Origin: SIG78 sp036677805
Lineage (GTDB): Bacteria; Verrucomicrobiota; Lentisphaeria; Victivallales; Victivallaceae
Reading direction: 5' to 3'
NCBI GenBank assembly: GCA_036677805.1
Contig: JAVBVS010000016.1
Location: 372,001 to 436,000 of the forward strand
DNA length: 64,000 bases
How positions within the stretch are numbered: position 1 is the stretch's first letter; each line of letters opens with the position of its first letter. Under the pieces are notes generated by a model. That model was not told the DNA's origin, searched no databases, and saw nothing but the letters and a program-made list of their open reading frames with translations. A program made the translations under genes and the position numbers. Of the stretch, positions 23,454 to 31,640 are shown in pieces.

Positions 23454-25635
23454 ACGCTGCGCGATCTATACCAGAAAAAGCTGTGAAGATGGCTTGGAAC
23501 TTTCCTATAACAGTCTCGATGCCCAGCGGGACGCCGGAGAAAATTATATCGCCAGCCAAAAAGCCAATGGATGGATCTGCCTGCCGGAGCACTACGACGA
23601 TGGTGGATTTTCCGGTGGAGATACCCGTCGCCCAGCCCTGACAAAACTCATGGAAGATATCAAAGAGGGTAAGATAGACATTATTTTAGTCTATAAAATC
23701 GACCGTCTTTCGCGCTCTATCGGCGATTTTACCAAACTGCTCCAAGTATTTGACGATTATCACGTCAGCTTTGTTGCGGTCACACAGGAAATCAACACTT
23801 CGACGAGTTCCGGACGCATGATGTTGAACGTATTGATCAGCTTTGCCCAATACGAGCGGGAGATCATTGGTGAACGAATCCGAGATAAGATGGCTGGCAC
23901 CCGAAAACGCGGCATGCTCTCCGGCGGAATGCCCCACCTCGGCTATGACCGCAAAGATAAAATGATGGTCATCAATCAGGAAGAAACCGAGACGGTGAAA
24001 CTGATTTTCCAACTATATCGTCAATATCGCTCCGCGCGACTCGTCTGCATCGAATTGAACAAACGCGGGCTGACCACTAAATGCTGGACGACGAAAAACG
24101 GTAACCGGCGGGGCGGGAAAAAGTGGGACATTGAGTCCCTCTATCGAGTTCTGAAAACTCCGGTGTACATCGGCAAAGTGCCATGGCATGATCAGTTGTT
24201 CGACGGCGTCCATCAACCGATTATTGCGGAAGAGACATTCAACGAGGCCCAACAGATTCTGCATGAACAGACTGCCAAACGCAAAGACTACGAACCCTAC
24301 TCCATTGATACCTACCCACTGGCCGGCCTGATTTACTGCGGCTATTGCCATGATCTAATGTTGCCGACTTATAGCGACAAACCTAAGCAGCGTTATCATT
24401 ACTATTATTGCAAAAAGAAGAAACGGATACCGGGCCACGAATGTCCGTTGCGTCTCTTTCCTGCCGGAGATATTGAAGAAATTCTCCTTAAGCAGCTCGG
24501 ACGGATCTTTCGAACCCGCATCATTGCCGACGAAGTCATCCGGCAATTGCGGCAAAGCCATCCGGATATCGGGCAACAGGAGATTCTCGATACCCTTAGT
24601 GATATCAACGTATTGTGGGATGCCCTGTTCCCGCTCGAGAAACGCGGTATCCTGCGGTTGCTGATCCACAAAATCGAGATGTTTACCGATTCCATGAGAT
24701 TCTTCCTCAATCCGTTCGGCCTGCGGCAAATGGTTGTTGAAATTGCCCGGGAACACACATTCAAGCGGCGTTCCGACAACGATCCGGAACCAGAATCAGA
24801 TTCAGAACCGGTTGTGCCGGAGTTCCAGCCGGACGGAAGCATCCTGTTCAGCGTTCCGATCATTGTCAGGCGCAAACCACTGCGTACGATAATCGTACCC
24901 GAGGAAGATCGAGACCTGCTGCCATTGCAAATGCCTGTGGTCAGAGCCATTGCCCAGGGGCGCATCTGGGCGCAAGGAATGCGAGAAGGTTCCATTCGGG
25001 ATGTCACCGCTATTATGAAAATGACCGGCTGGGATCGCTGTCGGGTCATCCGCATCCTCGGGTTGGGTACGCTCTCCACAGAACTTGTCGTCGCTTATTG
25101 TTCCGGTGTTGAGCCGGACGGTCTCGGCCTTGGCAAACTTGCCCAGCAGATTCCGATGTCATGGGCAAAACAGCATGAAAAGTTTTTTAAAACCCCGGGA
25201 ATTGTCAGCGGCGCCATCGAACGAGAACTAGCCTCTCTGACTCTGGCCTTTCGCCCGGAGTTGGTGGCACAATGGCAAACGCTGTTCAAGCGAAATCCGC
25301 CGGAAGAGATGCACGTATCCTTCATGCGACGTCAGATTGCTCACCGGCTTCAGGAGAACGCTTTCGGACGCGTTCCGGAACACCTGGAGGAGCTGCTGTG
25401 GAGAGCCTACACGCAAGGTATGAAGAAGCCGGATCGCCATGGGTTGTACATTGGATCGCAACTGATCCGGGAATGGAAGGGGGAAAAGTTCGTTGTGACC
25501 GTCCGTCCGAAAGGATACGAAGTGCGTGGCCGCGTATTCAAGAGCTTGAGCGGTGCCGCTAAATTCATTACCGGTACTAACTGGAATGGTACGAAATTCT
25601 TTGGGGTCACGAGTCAGACCGTGATCGGCAATTAA
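23443..25635 (+). CDS. Large serine recombinase with C-terminal DUF2924 module
   Basis: A 730-aa serine integrase. The N-terminal catalytic domain (1-150) has Ser13 in YTRKSCED, Arg residues in YKIDRLSRSI, and the FAQYEREIIGERI helix. A recombinase domain follows, then a zinc ribbon near 296-330 (GLIYCGYCHDLM, YYYCKKKKRIPGHECP). The C-terminal 60 residues (GSQLIREWKGEKFVV, LSGAAKFITGTNWNGTKFFG) are DUF2924-like, an unusual fusion. It probably integrates and excises the prophage; the attachment site should be next to it, near 25.66 kb. Such recombinases also occur in integrative elements, but phage genes lie to the left. Confidence 0.88.
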   Translation: METKRCAIYTRKSCEDGLELSYNSLDAQRDAGENYIASQKANGWICLPEHYDDGGFSGGDTRRPALTKLMEDIKEGKIDIILVYKIDRLSRSIGDFTKLLQVFDDYHVSFVAVTQEINTSTSSGRMMLNVLISFAQYEREIIGERIRDKMAGTRKRGMLSGGMPHLGYDRKDKMMVINQEETETVKLIFQLYRQYRSARLVCIELNKRGLTTKCWTTKNGNRRGGKKWDIESLYRVLKTPVYIGKVPWHDQLFDGVHQPIIAEETFNEAQQILHEQTAKRKDYEPYSIDTYPLAGLIYCGYCHDLMLPTYSDKPKQRYHYYYCKKKKRIPGHECPLRLFPAGDIEEILLKQLGRIFRTRIIADEVIRQLRQSHPDIGQQEILDTLSDINVLWDALFPLEKRGILRLLIHKIEMFTDSMRFFLNPFGLRQMVVEIAREHTFKRRSDNDPEPESDSEPVVPEFQPDGSILFSVPIIVRRKPLRTIIVPEEDRDLLPLQMPVVRAIAQGRIWAQGMREGSIRDVTAIMKMTGWDRCRVIRILGLGTLSTELVVAYCSGVEPDGLGLGKLAQQIPMSWAKQHEKFFKTPGIVSGAIERELASLTLAFRPELVAQWQTLFKRNPPEEMHVSFMRRQIAHRLQENAFGRVPEHLEELLWRAYTQGMKKPDRHGLYIGSQLIREWKGEKFVVTVRPKGYEVRGRVFKSLSGAAKFITGTNWNGTKFFGVTSQTVIGN

Positions 25636-25689
25636 CCCTTCCCTACTGGAGGAATACATGAAAAATTGATTAAGTATCACAATGAGGTC

Positions 25690-25718
25690 TTGACTTTTAT
25701 CGTCGATGCGGTTAAAGT
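25690..25718 (+). promoter_or_regulatory. Promoter candidate of the polysaccharide operon
   Basis: TTGACT (25690-25695), a 17-bp spacer and TAAAGT (25713-25718). The -35 is 5 of 6 to consensus; the -10 is weaker. It is the best sigma-70-like promoter between the recombinase and the NusG paralogue and would give a leader of about 250 nt. Inferred from sequence only. Confidence 0.45.
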
Positions 25719-25767
25719 ATTAACGATAATTTTGATCAGAACGGGCATGAGAGAGCGACATATCTAT

Positions 25768-25823
25768 GGGTAAAATGGACTTGAATTCACCATTTTTTGT
25801 GAATACGATTCAATTGTTTACCC
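25768..25823 (+). repeat. Long dyad in the operon leader
   Basis: GGGTAAA (25768-25774) pairs with TTTACCC (25817-25823), and inside it TTGAAT/ATTCAA and TCAC/GTGA pair, giving an extended imperfect hairpin with an AT-rich tip. It lies between the promoter candidate and the terminator. It could be an RNA element read by the NusG paralogue, or part of a phage attachment region. Confidence 0.5.
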
Positions 25824-25868
25824 TTAATCGCCACATTGAAGTTTCGATCAAGAGGGCATTGATGCCGA

Positions 25869-25905
25869 CAAGAATTTCAGTAATTTGCTGAGATTCTTGT
25901 TTTTT
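25869..25905 (+). terminator. Intrinsic terminator in the leader of the NusG-like gene
   Basis: CAAGAATTTCAG (25869-25880) and CTGAGATTCTTG (25888-25899) form a 12-bp stem with one wobble and a 7-nt loop, followed by TTTTTT (25900-25905). Outer bases GGGCAT and ATGCCC can extend it. It either ends recombinase transcription or acts as an attenuator in front of the polysaccharide operon. Confidence 0.75.
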
Positions 25906-25935
25906 GTAGCGATGCCCCCTATGACATCAGCTTGA

Positions 25936-25973
25936 TAGCTCCGTTACGGGATGAAATTCCCGTGACGGGGCTA
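25936..25973 (+). promoter_or_regulatory. 16-bp RNA hairpin just before the NusG-like start codon
   Basis: TAGCTCCGTTACGGGA (25936-25951) pairs with TCCCGTGACGGGGCTA (25958-25973) with two G-U wobbles around the loop TGAAAT. It ends 4 nt before the ATG at 25978, and the only purine-rich stretch (ACGGGG) is in its 3' arm, so it could mask the ribosome-binding site. In LoaP-type systems a hairpin in the leader recruits the NusG paralogue. Confidence 0.65.
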
Positions 25974-25977
25974 CGGC

Positions 25978-26550
25978 ATGGAGATATTTGAGTTTGTCGA
26001 AAGGGATACGGGTATCGACTTCATCGGGAAAATACCGGGATGCTTCTGGGGGTATGGATATTTGCGTCCCCGTAGCGAGAAGGTTGTCGCCGCCAGACTG
26101 GCGGCCATGGAGGTTGTGCACTACCTTCCGCTGATGCCGAAGGCCAGATTGCATCATGGTACAAAGGTTGTCTCGATGGTGCCAATGGTCACCGGATATA
26201 TTTTTCTTTGTACCGATGACGACGCAAGAACCAGTTTGAAACGCATGGAAGAGAAATTCGTCCAGATCGAGCTTCTGCGGGAAGAATATAACGAAACCAT
26301 ATTGATTCGCGAGTTGAACGCATTGCGCCAATGTGAACTGCTGGCGCAGGAAGCGCCGATATTGGTCAATCCGGGGGTTCAGAAAGGCGATAAGGTATTG
26401 ATCACCTCTGGTTCGTTGCAGGGACTGGAAACCGAAGTTGTGAGACGCGATGACGGACGCGATGATGTGATTATTGTGAACATCACGATTCTGAATCGAC
26501 ATGTAGAATACCCGGTTTCGGCGGAGATTCTGAAAAAAATCACCACGTAG
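25978..26550 (+). CDS. NusG-family antiterminator (LoaP/UpxY/RfaH-like)
   Basis: A 190-aa NusG paralogue. The N-terminal NGN-like domain has GYGYLRPRSEKVVAARLAAM (the exposed basic helix after a W/Y-type start) and MVPMVTGYIFLC, the usual end of a NusG beta-strand. The C-terminal KOW domain is about 128-190 (NPGVQKGDKVLITSGSLQGL, EVVRRDD). NusG paralogues as the first gene of polysaccharide operons (UpxY in Bacteroides, LoaP in Firmicutes, RfaH in enterics) let polymerase read through terminators in the long operon. The terminator and hairpin directly upstream fit this. Whether it acts on this operon is inferred. Confidence 0.82.
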   Translation: MEIFEFVERDTGIDFIGKIPGCFWGYGYLRPRSEKVVAARLAAMEVVHYLPLMPKARLHHGTKVVSMVPMVTGYIFLCTDDDARTSLKRMEEKFVQIELLREEYNETILIRELNALRQCELLAQEAPILVNPGVQKGDKVLITSGSLQGLETEVVRRDDGRDDVIIVNITILNRHVEYPVSAEILKKITT

Positions 26551-26573
26551 CCGGAAACAATATTGAATATATC

Positions 26574-26828
26574 ATGAAAAAAGCATATCCCTTCGCCCCT
26601 CTTGCCGTGTTTGCATTCATGTTAGGGCATTTGTATTTTAAAAAAGCTTCACATGGAACTCATGATAAGATTATCAATTCAAACCACAGGGTGATTGCCA
26701 TAAAAAGCTTCCACACAAGGGAATGGCATGTGATTCCGCGCTATCGTCTGATTCTCGGCCGGCATACGATGGAGCGAATTGCACGAAAACAGTCTTTCTG
26801 GAAATATTGGTCTGGAAAAGCAGCGTAA
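26574..26828 (+). CDS. Small hypothetical protein
   Basis: An 84-aa frame with a short hydrophobic stretch (YPFAPLAVFAFMLGHLYF, residues 5-22) and a basic C-terminus rich in His, Arg and Trp. The upstream sequence has no convincing ribosome-binding site and I recognise no family. It may be a short membrane-associated peptide or a non-coding frame in the gap between the NusG-like and dehydrogenase genes. Confidence 0.3.
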   Translation: MKKAYPFAPLAVFAFMLGHLYFKKASHGTHDKIINSNHRVIAIKSFHTREWHVIPRYRLILGRHTMERIARKQSFWKYWSGKAA

Positions 26829-26918
26829 AGTGCGTGCCGCCCTTCCCATGGGATCAGCACAGAATTTTTCAGTGATAACTTATCTGGCGATATCAATTAT
26901 ACCATATCGGGGGAAAAA

Positions 26919-28205
26919 ATGTTGCAGAAAATCAAGTCCGGTGAAATCAAAATCGCTTTGATTGGCTTGGGGTATGTCGGCCTGCCGCTGGCGGTCGAGT
27001 TCGGTAAAAAGTTCGACACGGTCGGTTTCGATGTCAAGCCGGACCGGTTAGAGGCGTTGCGCAGTGGTGTGGACGCAACCCTGGAAACCTCCTCGGAGGA
27101 TCTAAAATCAGCAAAAAAACTTCGCTACTCCTGCCATCCTGAAGACCTGAAGGATCGGGATATCTTCATCGTCACCGTGCCGACGCCGGTGGACAAGTAC
27201 AACCGTCCGGACCTGACGCCGCTGTACAAGGCCAGTGAAACCGCCGGCAAAGTGCTGAAGCCCGGTGCTATTGTAATCTACGAAAGTACCGTTTACCCGG
27301 GGTGTACGGAAGAAGAGTGCGTACCGGTGTTGGAAAAATTCAGCGGATTGAAATTCAATGTCGATTTCAGTTGCGGGTACAGTCCGGAGCGGATTAATCC
27401 TGGCGACAAAGAACACACCCTGACTAAGATTTTGAAGATCACCTCGGGATCTACGCCGGAAGTTGCTGAAATCGTCGATACTCTCTACAATTCGATTCTG
27501 AAAAACGGTACTCATAAAGCCAGCTCCATGAAGGTGGCCGAAGCGGCCAAGGTCATCGAGAACTCCCAGCGCGACCTCAACATCGCGTTTGTCAATGAAC
27601 TGGCGAAGATCTTCCATCTGATCGGCATCGACACGCAGGATGTTTTGGAGGCCGCCGGCACCAAGTGGAACTTCCTGAAGTTCCAGCCGGGGTTGGTCGG
27701 CGGGCACTGCATTGGCGTCGACCCTTACTATCTGACACACAAAGCACAAGCACTTGGTTATCTTCCCGAAGTGATTCTTGCCGGTCGTCGCATTAACGAT
27801 GGTATGGGCAAATACGTGGCGGACGAAATCGTAAAACTGATGATCCGCAAAGAACGCAAGATCTACAACGCCAAAGTCCTGCAGCTTGGGATCACCTTCA
27901 AGGAAAATTGTCCGGACATTCGCAACTCCCATGCAGTTGACGTGGTGCGTGGGTTGGAAGAATTCGGCTGCGAAGTCGATATTTTCGATCCTTGGGCGGT
28001 TCCGGCGGAAGTCGAACATGAATACGGATTGAAATCGATTCAGAATATTGCGGAACTGAAAGACGGCGCTTACGACGCGATCATCCTGGCGGTATCGCAC
28101 CGGGAATTCAAAGAGTTCGATGTGTGCAAATATCGTAATGGCAATGCCGTAATTTTTGACATCAAGGGCATGCTGCCTTCGAACATGGTTGACGGACGGC
28201 TGTAA
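26919..28205 (+). CDS. tviB: UDP-N-acetylhexosamine 6-dehydrogenase (TviB/WbpA-like)
   Basis: A 428-aa UDP-glucose/UDP-HexNAc dehydrogenase. It has the Rossmann motif G16-L-G18-YV-G21 in IALIGLGYVGLPLA, the central STVYPGCTEE segment, and catalytic Cys264 in GGHCIGVDPYYL. The N-terminus (MLQKIKSGEIKIALIGLGYV) is typical of the TviB/VipA group, which oxidises UDP-GlcNAc or UDP-GalNAc at C6 to the uronic acid using NAD. The TviC-like epimerase at 31637 would complete UDP-GalNAcA synthesis. Cytoplasmic. The exact substrate is inferred. Confidence 0.85.
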   Translation: MLQKIKSGEIKIALIGLGYVGLPLAVEFGKKFDTVGFDVKPDRLEALRSGVDATLETSSEDLKSAKKLRYSCHPEDLKDRDIFIVTVPTPVDKYNRPDLTPLYKASETAGKVLKPGAIVIYESTVYPGCTEEECVPVLEKFSGLKFNVDFSCGYSPERINPGDKEHTLTKILKITSGSTPEVAEIVDTLYNSILKNGTHKASSMKVAEAAKVIENSQRDLNIAFVNELAKIFHLIGIDTQDVLEAAGTKWNFLKFQPGLVGGHCIGVDPYYLTHKAQALGYLPEVILAGRRINDGMGKYVADEIVKLMIRKERKIYNAKVLQLGITFKENCPDIRNSHAVDVVRGLEEFGCEVDIFDPWAVPAEVEHEYGLKSIQNIAELKDGAYDAIILAVSHREFKEFDVCKYRNGNAVIFDIKGMLPSNMVDGRL

Positions 28206-28340
28206 TTTCCGAGTCCTGAAATTGTAGCGGCTTGGATGAGTGGGCAAAACCCGGCCTTTGGGCTCTTGAGCAATATTCAGGCGCGGCAGATAAACAATTC
28301 GATGGCAGGTCAGAAAGAAGGGAGTTTCATCATTCATAAT

Positions 28341-29051
28341 ATGAATCCGATAACAATATTCCATAAAAGGGTGTACCCCTTTGCTTCCAGCTTGGAACTG
28401 ATTGATTTTGTCCGAGGGAAACATGGGATATTGGTCGCACTCGGTGCAGAAAAATTGCTCAATGAGGACCCGGCGTTTGGCCGACTCATCAATACGGAAG
28501 GCATCGGTTATTGCGATGGCGTTGCCGCGCAATACGCCGTACGGCATCGAGGATATCCCGCCGCCGCTAAGATTCGGGGGGCTGCTCTGTGGCTGGAACT
28601 GATAAAGACTTTTCCGGCTGATACGAAATACTTTCTAGTAGGAGCCAAATCTGAGGTGCTTACCGATACAATTGGCCGATTGCAGAAAGATTATCCCGGA
28701 ATTCGTATCGTCGGCTTCAGAAACGGATTTTTCAAACCCGAGGAGGAGCCTGCATTGCGCGATGAAATCAAAAGGTCCGGCGCCGATGTCGTATTTGTCG
28801 CCATGGGTTCTCCCAAGCAGGAATTTTTCATGCAACGCCTATTGCAAGAATATTCAGCGTTGTATATGGGATTGGGCGGAAGTTACGATCTGTACACTGA
28901 ACGCGTTAAACCGGTTCCGGACTGGTGGATAAAGATCTTTAAATGGGAAGGTTTTTATCGGCAGTTTTTTGATCTTTACAACTTGAAACGTTGGAAGAGA
29001 CAGTTTGTGGTTTTGGGGATTCTGTTGCGCTTCCTAACCGGAAAATTCTGA
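28341..29051 (+). CDS. WecG/TagA/CpsF family glycosyltransferase (GT26)
   Basis: The frame opens at 28236, but family alignment suggests a start near the ATG at 28341 (MNPITIFHKRVYPF), giving 236 aa. The best purine-rich site (AAGGGAG, 28317-28323) is rather far upstream, so the start is uncertain. GT26 features: INTEGIGYCDGVAAQYAVR (acceptor-binding Asp region), RIRGA-type segment, YFLVGAKSEV and GADVVFVAMGSPKQEFF, then GLGGSYDLYTERVKPVPDWW. GT26 enzymes transfer a sugar such as ManNAc(A) or GlcNAc-type residue to a lipid-linked acceptor at the inner membrane. It probably acts early in repeat-unit assembly. Confidence 0.8.
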   Translation: MNPITIFHKRVYPFASSLELIDFVRGKHGILVALGAEKLLNEDPAFGRLINTEGIGYCDGVAAQYAVRHRGYPAAAKIRGAALWLELIKTFPADTKYFLVGAKSEVLTDTIGRLQKDYPGIRIVGFRNGFFKPEEEPALRDEIKRSGADVVFVAMGSPKQEFFMQRLLQEYSALYMGLGGSYDLYTERVKPVPDWWIKIFKWEGFYRQFFDLYNLKRWKRQFVVLGILLRFLTGKF

Positions 29052-30211
29052 TGAAAAGTTCAGTCAAATACTACGCGTTGATCCCTTCCATATTTTTCCG
29101 GAAATGTTTTGATACTGTTGCAATTATTCAACACTCATGTCCGGAAATAAAAGTCATCCTCGGAATTCCTCATGTCGGCATAATGGCTGAAATCAACGCC
29201 GTATTCTGTTATCGCGGAATTCGAGAATTATTACGAACAGATTCCTTGGAAGACTTTTCGCTGGATTTGGAAGTCATTGGCCGGAAATATTCCGATGGAA
29301 CCATTGTTTTCATTCCGACGGAAGAAGATGCTGTTGATCTTTTCCTGCAATATACCGCCACTCACGGACCGGAGAATTTCCGTTATTTTCTGCCGTCTCT
29401 GGAACTTTTCAGACGTCTCCAAAACAAAAGCCAGTTAATGGAAATGTGTGCAGAGCATCAAATCCCGATTCCTCGGACTCTATCTCCATTGCATCCGGAA
29501 GATTGGGCTGACTCGGACTTTCCCCTGATTGCCAAGCCCTGCAAAGGCGGCGGCGGGCGCGGCGTTTTTCATCTGCATACTCGCGCCGATCTCCAGGAAC
29601 CGCTGAAAGTAGCCATGGCAACAGAACCATATGTCGTTCAAAAAATGATTGGCAATGGTAAAGATGTGGAAGGATTTTTCGCTCTCTGTAAAAACGGGGA
29701 ACCGATTGGCGCATATACTCATCAGCGCATCAGAACTTCACCGCCGGAAGGCGGTGTGACGGTATTGTCCCGTTTTTCCAAAAATGAAGAAATCCTGAAC
29801 AGCGGCCTGAAATTTCTGCGGCAGATAAAATATTCCGGTCTTATCATGTTGGAATTTCTCTATGATCCGCTTGAAAAAGAATATAAGATCATAGAAGCCA
29901 ATCCCCGCTTATGGGGATCTGTCCTGCTTTCCGAATATGGCGGCAGCAATCTGTTGAGTAATTATGTGCGTTTATGTTGCGAATATCCAACTGTTTTACC
30001 GACTCCGCGCGATGAGGCGTATATCCGTTGGTTTTTTCCTGTGGACCTGTTACAATATTTATTGCGATGCGGAAAAGGCATTCGAAACTTCTGGTGTTTC
30101 CGCAACACCTGTTTCATTAATTGGAGTTATGCCAATAAAGCAAGAGCGCTTTGGTTTAACTTTCAGGCATTGATGAAAATCAAGAATTTTTTTAGGTTTT
30201 TCCGACGATGA
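29051..30211 (+). CDS. ATP-grasp enzyme, exopolysaccharide-associated
   Basis: A 386-aa protein beginning at ATG 29051, overlapping the GT26 stop by one base. It has the ATP-grasp pattern: Lys in DFPLIAKPCKGGGGRGVF, ligands in EPYVVQKMIGNGKDVEGF, and Glu/Asn in YKIIEANPRLWGS. ATP-grasp enzymes couple a carboxylate to an amine or thiol; here a sugar acid or amino sugar could be modified. A C-terminal segment is basic and aromatic (INWSYANKARALWFNF). The overlap with the HAD gene (ATGA at 30208) and then the deacetylase suggests these three form one functional unit. The substrate is unknown. Confidence 0.75.
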   Translation: MKSSVKYYALIPSIFFRKCFDTVAIIQHSCPEIKVILGIPHVGIMAEINAVFCYRGIRELLRTDSLEDFSLDLEVIGRKYSDGTIVFIPTEEDAVDLFLQYTATHGPENFRYFLPSLELFRRLQNKSQLMEMCAEHQIPIPRTLSPLHPEDWADSDFPLIAKPCKGGGGRGVFHLHTRADLQEPLKVAMATEPYVVQKMIGNGKDVEGFFALCKNGEPIGAYTHQRIRTSPPEGGVTVLSRFSKNEEILNSGLKFLRQIKYSGLIMLEFLYDPLEKEYKIIEANPRLWGSVLLSEYGGSNLLSNYVRLCCEYPTVLPTPRDEAYIRWFFPVDLLQYLLRCGKGIRNFWCFRNTCFINWSYANKARALWFNFQALMKIKNFFRFFRR

Positions 30212-30795
30212 AAATAATTGTATTCGATTTTGATAAAACCCTGACGTTTCAAGACTCTTTTGACCAACTTTTGAGATGGCGAATGAAACAAACACCGCGA
30301 GGATTGCTTCTGTCGCCGGTATACGCTGTTTTAAAGATTGCTTCCAAGTTGCATTGGATTTCCGTAAAACGGGAGAAGTGGCTGCAAACGAAGTTATTTT
30401 TGCCGATGGCATTGGAGGCGTTCGAAAACTTATGCAAAGATTTCGCCCCGAAAATAAAATTGTCCCCCATATGTAGAATTCTGGAGGCGGAACGAAAAGC
30501 GGGCAACAGGGTAATCATCCTCTCTGCATCGCCGGCATATTATTTACGTTACCTGTTCCCCGATTGTGAAATTATGGCGCTGGAATTTTCAATCCATGGT
30601 GATCGTTTTGCCGGGATTGCAGAACATCCCTACGGGGTAGATAAAATCAAATGTCTCCATACTCATGGAATATCTCGATTGGACGCATTTTATTATGACA
30701 GTGCGAGCGACCGGGTGGTATGTTCGATGGCGACAACCAGTTTTCGTGTTCGCAACGGTGAAATCATTTCAAAAGAATGCCGGGAGATGAATTGA
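30208..30795 (+). CDS. HAD-superfamily phosphatase
   Basis: A 195-aa HAD-IB hydrolase. The motif D7-F-D9-K-T11 (VFDFDKTLT) is the nucleophile loop. Motif II is RVIILSASPAYYLRYLF, and motif III/IV lies in GVDKIKCLH and DAFYYDSASDRVV. Length and cap type resemble SerB-like or lipid-linked sugar phosphatases. It is coupled to the ATP-grasp gene by a 4-bp overlap and to the deacetylase by 1 bp. It probably removes a phosphate from a small sugar or lipid intermediate. Confidence 0.8.
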   Translation: MKIIVFDFDKTLTFQDSFDQLLRWRMKQTPRGLLLSPVYAVLKIASKLHWISVKREKWLQTKLFLPMALEAFENLCKDFAPKIKLSPICRILEAERKAGNRVIILSASPAYYLRYLFPDCEIMALEFSIHGDRFAGIAEHPYGVDKIKCLHTHGISRLDAFYYDSASDRVVCSMATTSFRVRNGEIISKECREMN

Positions 30796-31640
30796 TGCCG
30801 ATTCCCCAATGCATGACCGTCGATGTTGAAGATTGGTTCAACATCCTGGATGCTCCGTGTGTTCCCCAATTGAGCGAATGGGATTCCAAAGAGGTACGGT
30901 TTGATAGATCGGTGAAGCGTTTTCTGGACCTTTTCGCGCAGTACAATGTGAAAGCAACCTTCTTCTGGCTGGGTTGGTTTGCCGAACGTCACCCTGAATT
31001 GGTGAGGGAATGTTTGAATGCCGGGCATGAAATCGCCAGCCACGGTTATGCTCACCTGTTGGCCTATCAGGTCGGGCGCAAAGCGTTTTTAGAGGATATT
31101 TCGAAGGCAAAAAAAATTCTGGAAGATATCTCTGGTGGTCAGGTTTTGGGATTTCGTGCAGCAGGATTCGGTATCCTGGATGATACGAATTGGTTTTTTG
31201 ATACCGTTGCTGAAGCCGGATATCGTTATGATTCAAGTGTTTTTCCGGCAACTCGAGGACATGGGGGGATGAATACATCTCCTATGACACCCTATGTGGA
31301 AAAAACCAACAATGGGGATATTGTGGAATTTCCGCAGTCAGTACTGTCACTTCTGGGGCATAGGTTCAGTGTTTTCGGGGGGGGATATTTGCGACTGGCT
31401 CCCTGGTGGCTTATCCGGGCTGGCGTTCGGAGGCTTGAAGCCCAGGGGCAGTCGGTGATTTTTTATGTTCATCCCCGTGAGGTTGATCCAAATCATCCAC
31501 GATTGCCGCTCAGTATGAAAAGATACTTTAAGTGTTATGTCAATCTTAAAACAACCATGGGTAAATTGCAGCATATTTGTGCTGAATATAAATTTCAGAC
31601 CATGCAGCAGGCATGGGAAATAATGAAAGATCAATCATGA
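30795..31640 (+). CDS. Polysaccharide deacetylase (NodB, XrtA-locus type)
   Basis: A 281-aa enzyme starting at ATG 30795, which overlaps the preceding stop. NodB motif 1 is TVDVEDWFN (residues 8-16; D10, E12, D13), motif 2 is HEIASHGYAH (His78, His83, His87), and later motifs include GFRAAGFGI and DSSVFPA. The C-terminal FYVHPREVDPNHPRLPLSM and tail resemble the DUF3473-type deacetylases found in exosortase (PEP-CTERM) polysaccharide loci. It likely removes N-acetyl groups from the polymer. A run of eight G (31377-31384) lies within it. Confidence 0.82.
   Translation: MPIPQCMTVDVEDWFNILDAPCVPQLSEWDSKEVRFDRSVKRFLDLFAQYNVKATFFWLGWFAERHPELVRECLNAGHEIASHGYAHLLAYQVGRKAFLEDISKAKKILEDISGGQVLGFRAAGFGILDDTNWFFDTVAEAGYRYDSSVFPATRGHGGMNTSPMTPYVEKTNNGDIVEFPQSVLSLLGHRFSVFGGGYLRLAPWWLIRAGVRRLEAQGQSVIFYVHPREVDPNHPRLPLSMKRYFKCYVNLKTTMGKLQHICAEYKFQTMQQAWEIMKDQS

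Larger units (their letters stand above)
25636..25977 (+). other. Junction of prophage and polysaccharide locus
   Basis: This 342-bp stretch separates the recombinase from the NusG-like gene. It contains a strong ribosome-binding site (GGAGG, 25648-25652) before a three-codon frame ATG-AAA-AAT-TGA (25658-25669), which looks like a gene start cut off at the prophage end. The promoter candidate, dyad, terminator and hairpin described separately follow. The prophage end is probably close to 25.66 kb, but I cannot define a core sequence because the left end is outside the window. Confidence 0.5.

Noticed and set aside
27108..28547. 479-aa open frame opposite the dehydrogenase and GT26 genes
   Set aside because: Both genes on the plus strand have clear catalytic motifs; the reverse frame has none.
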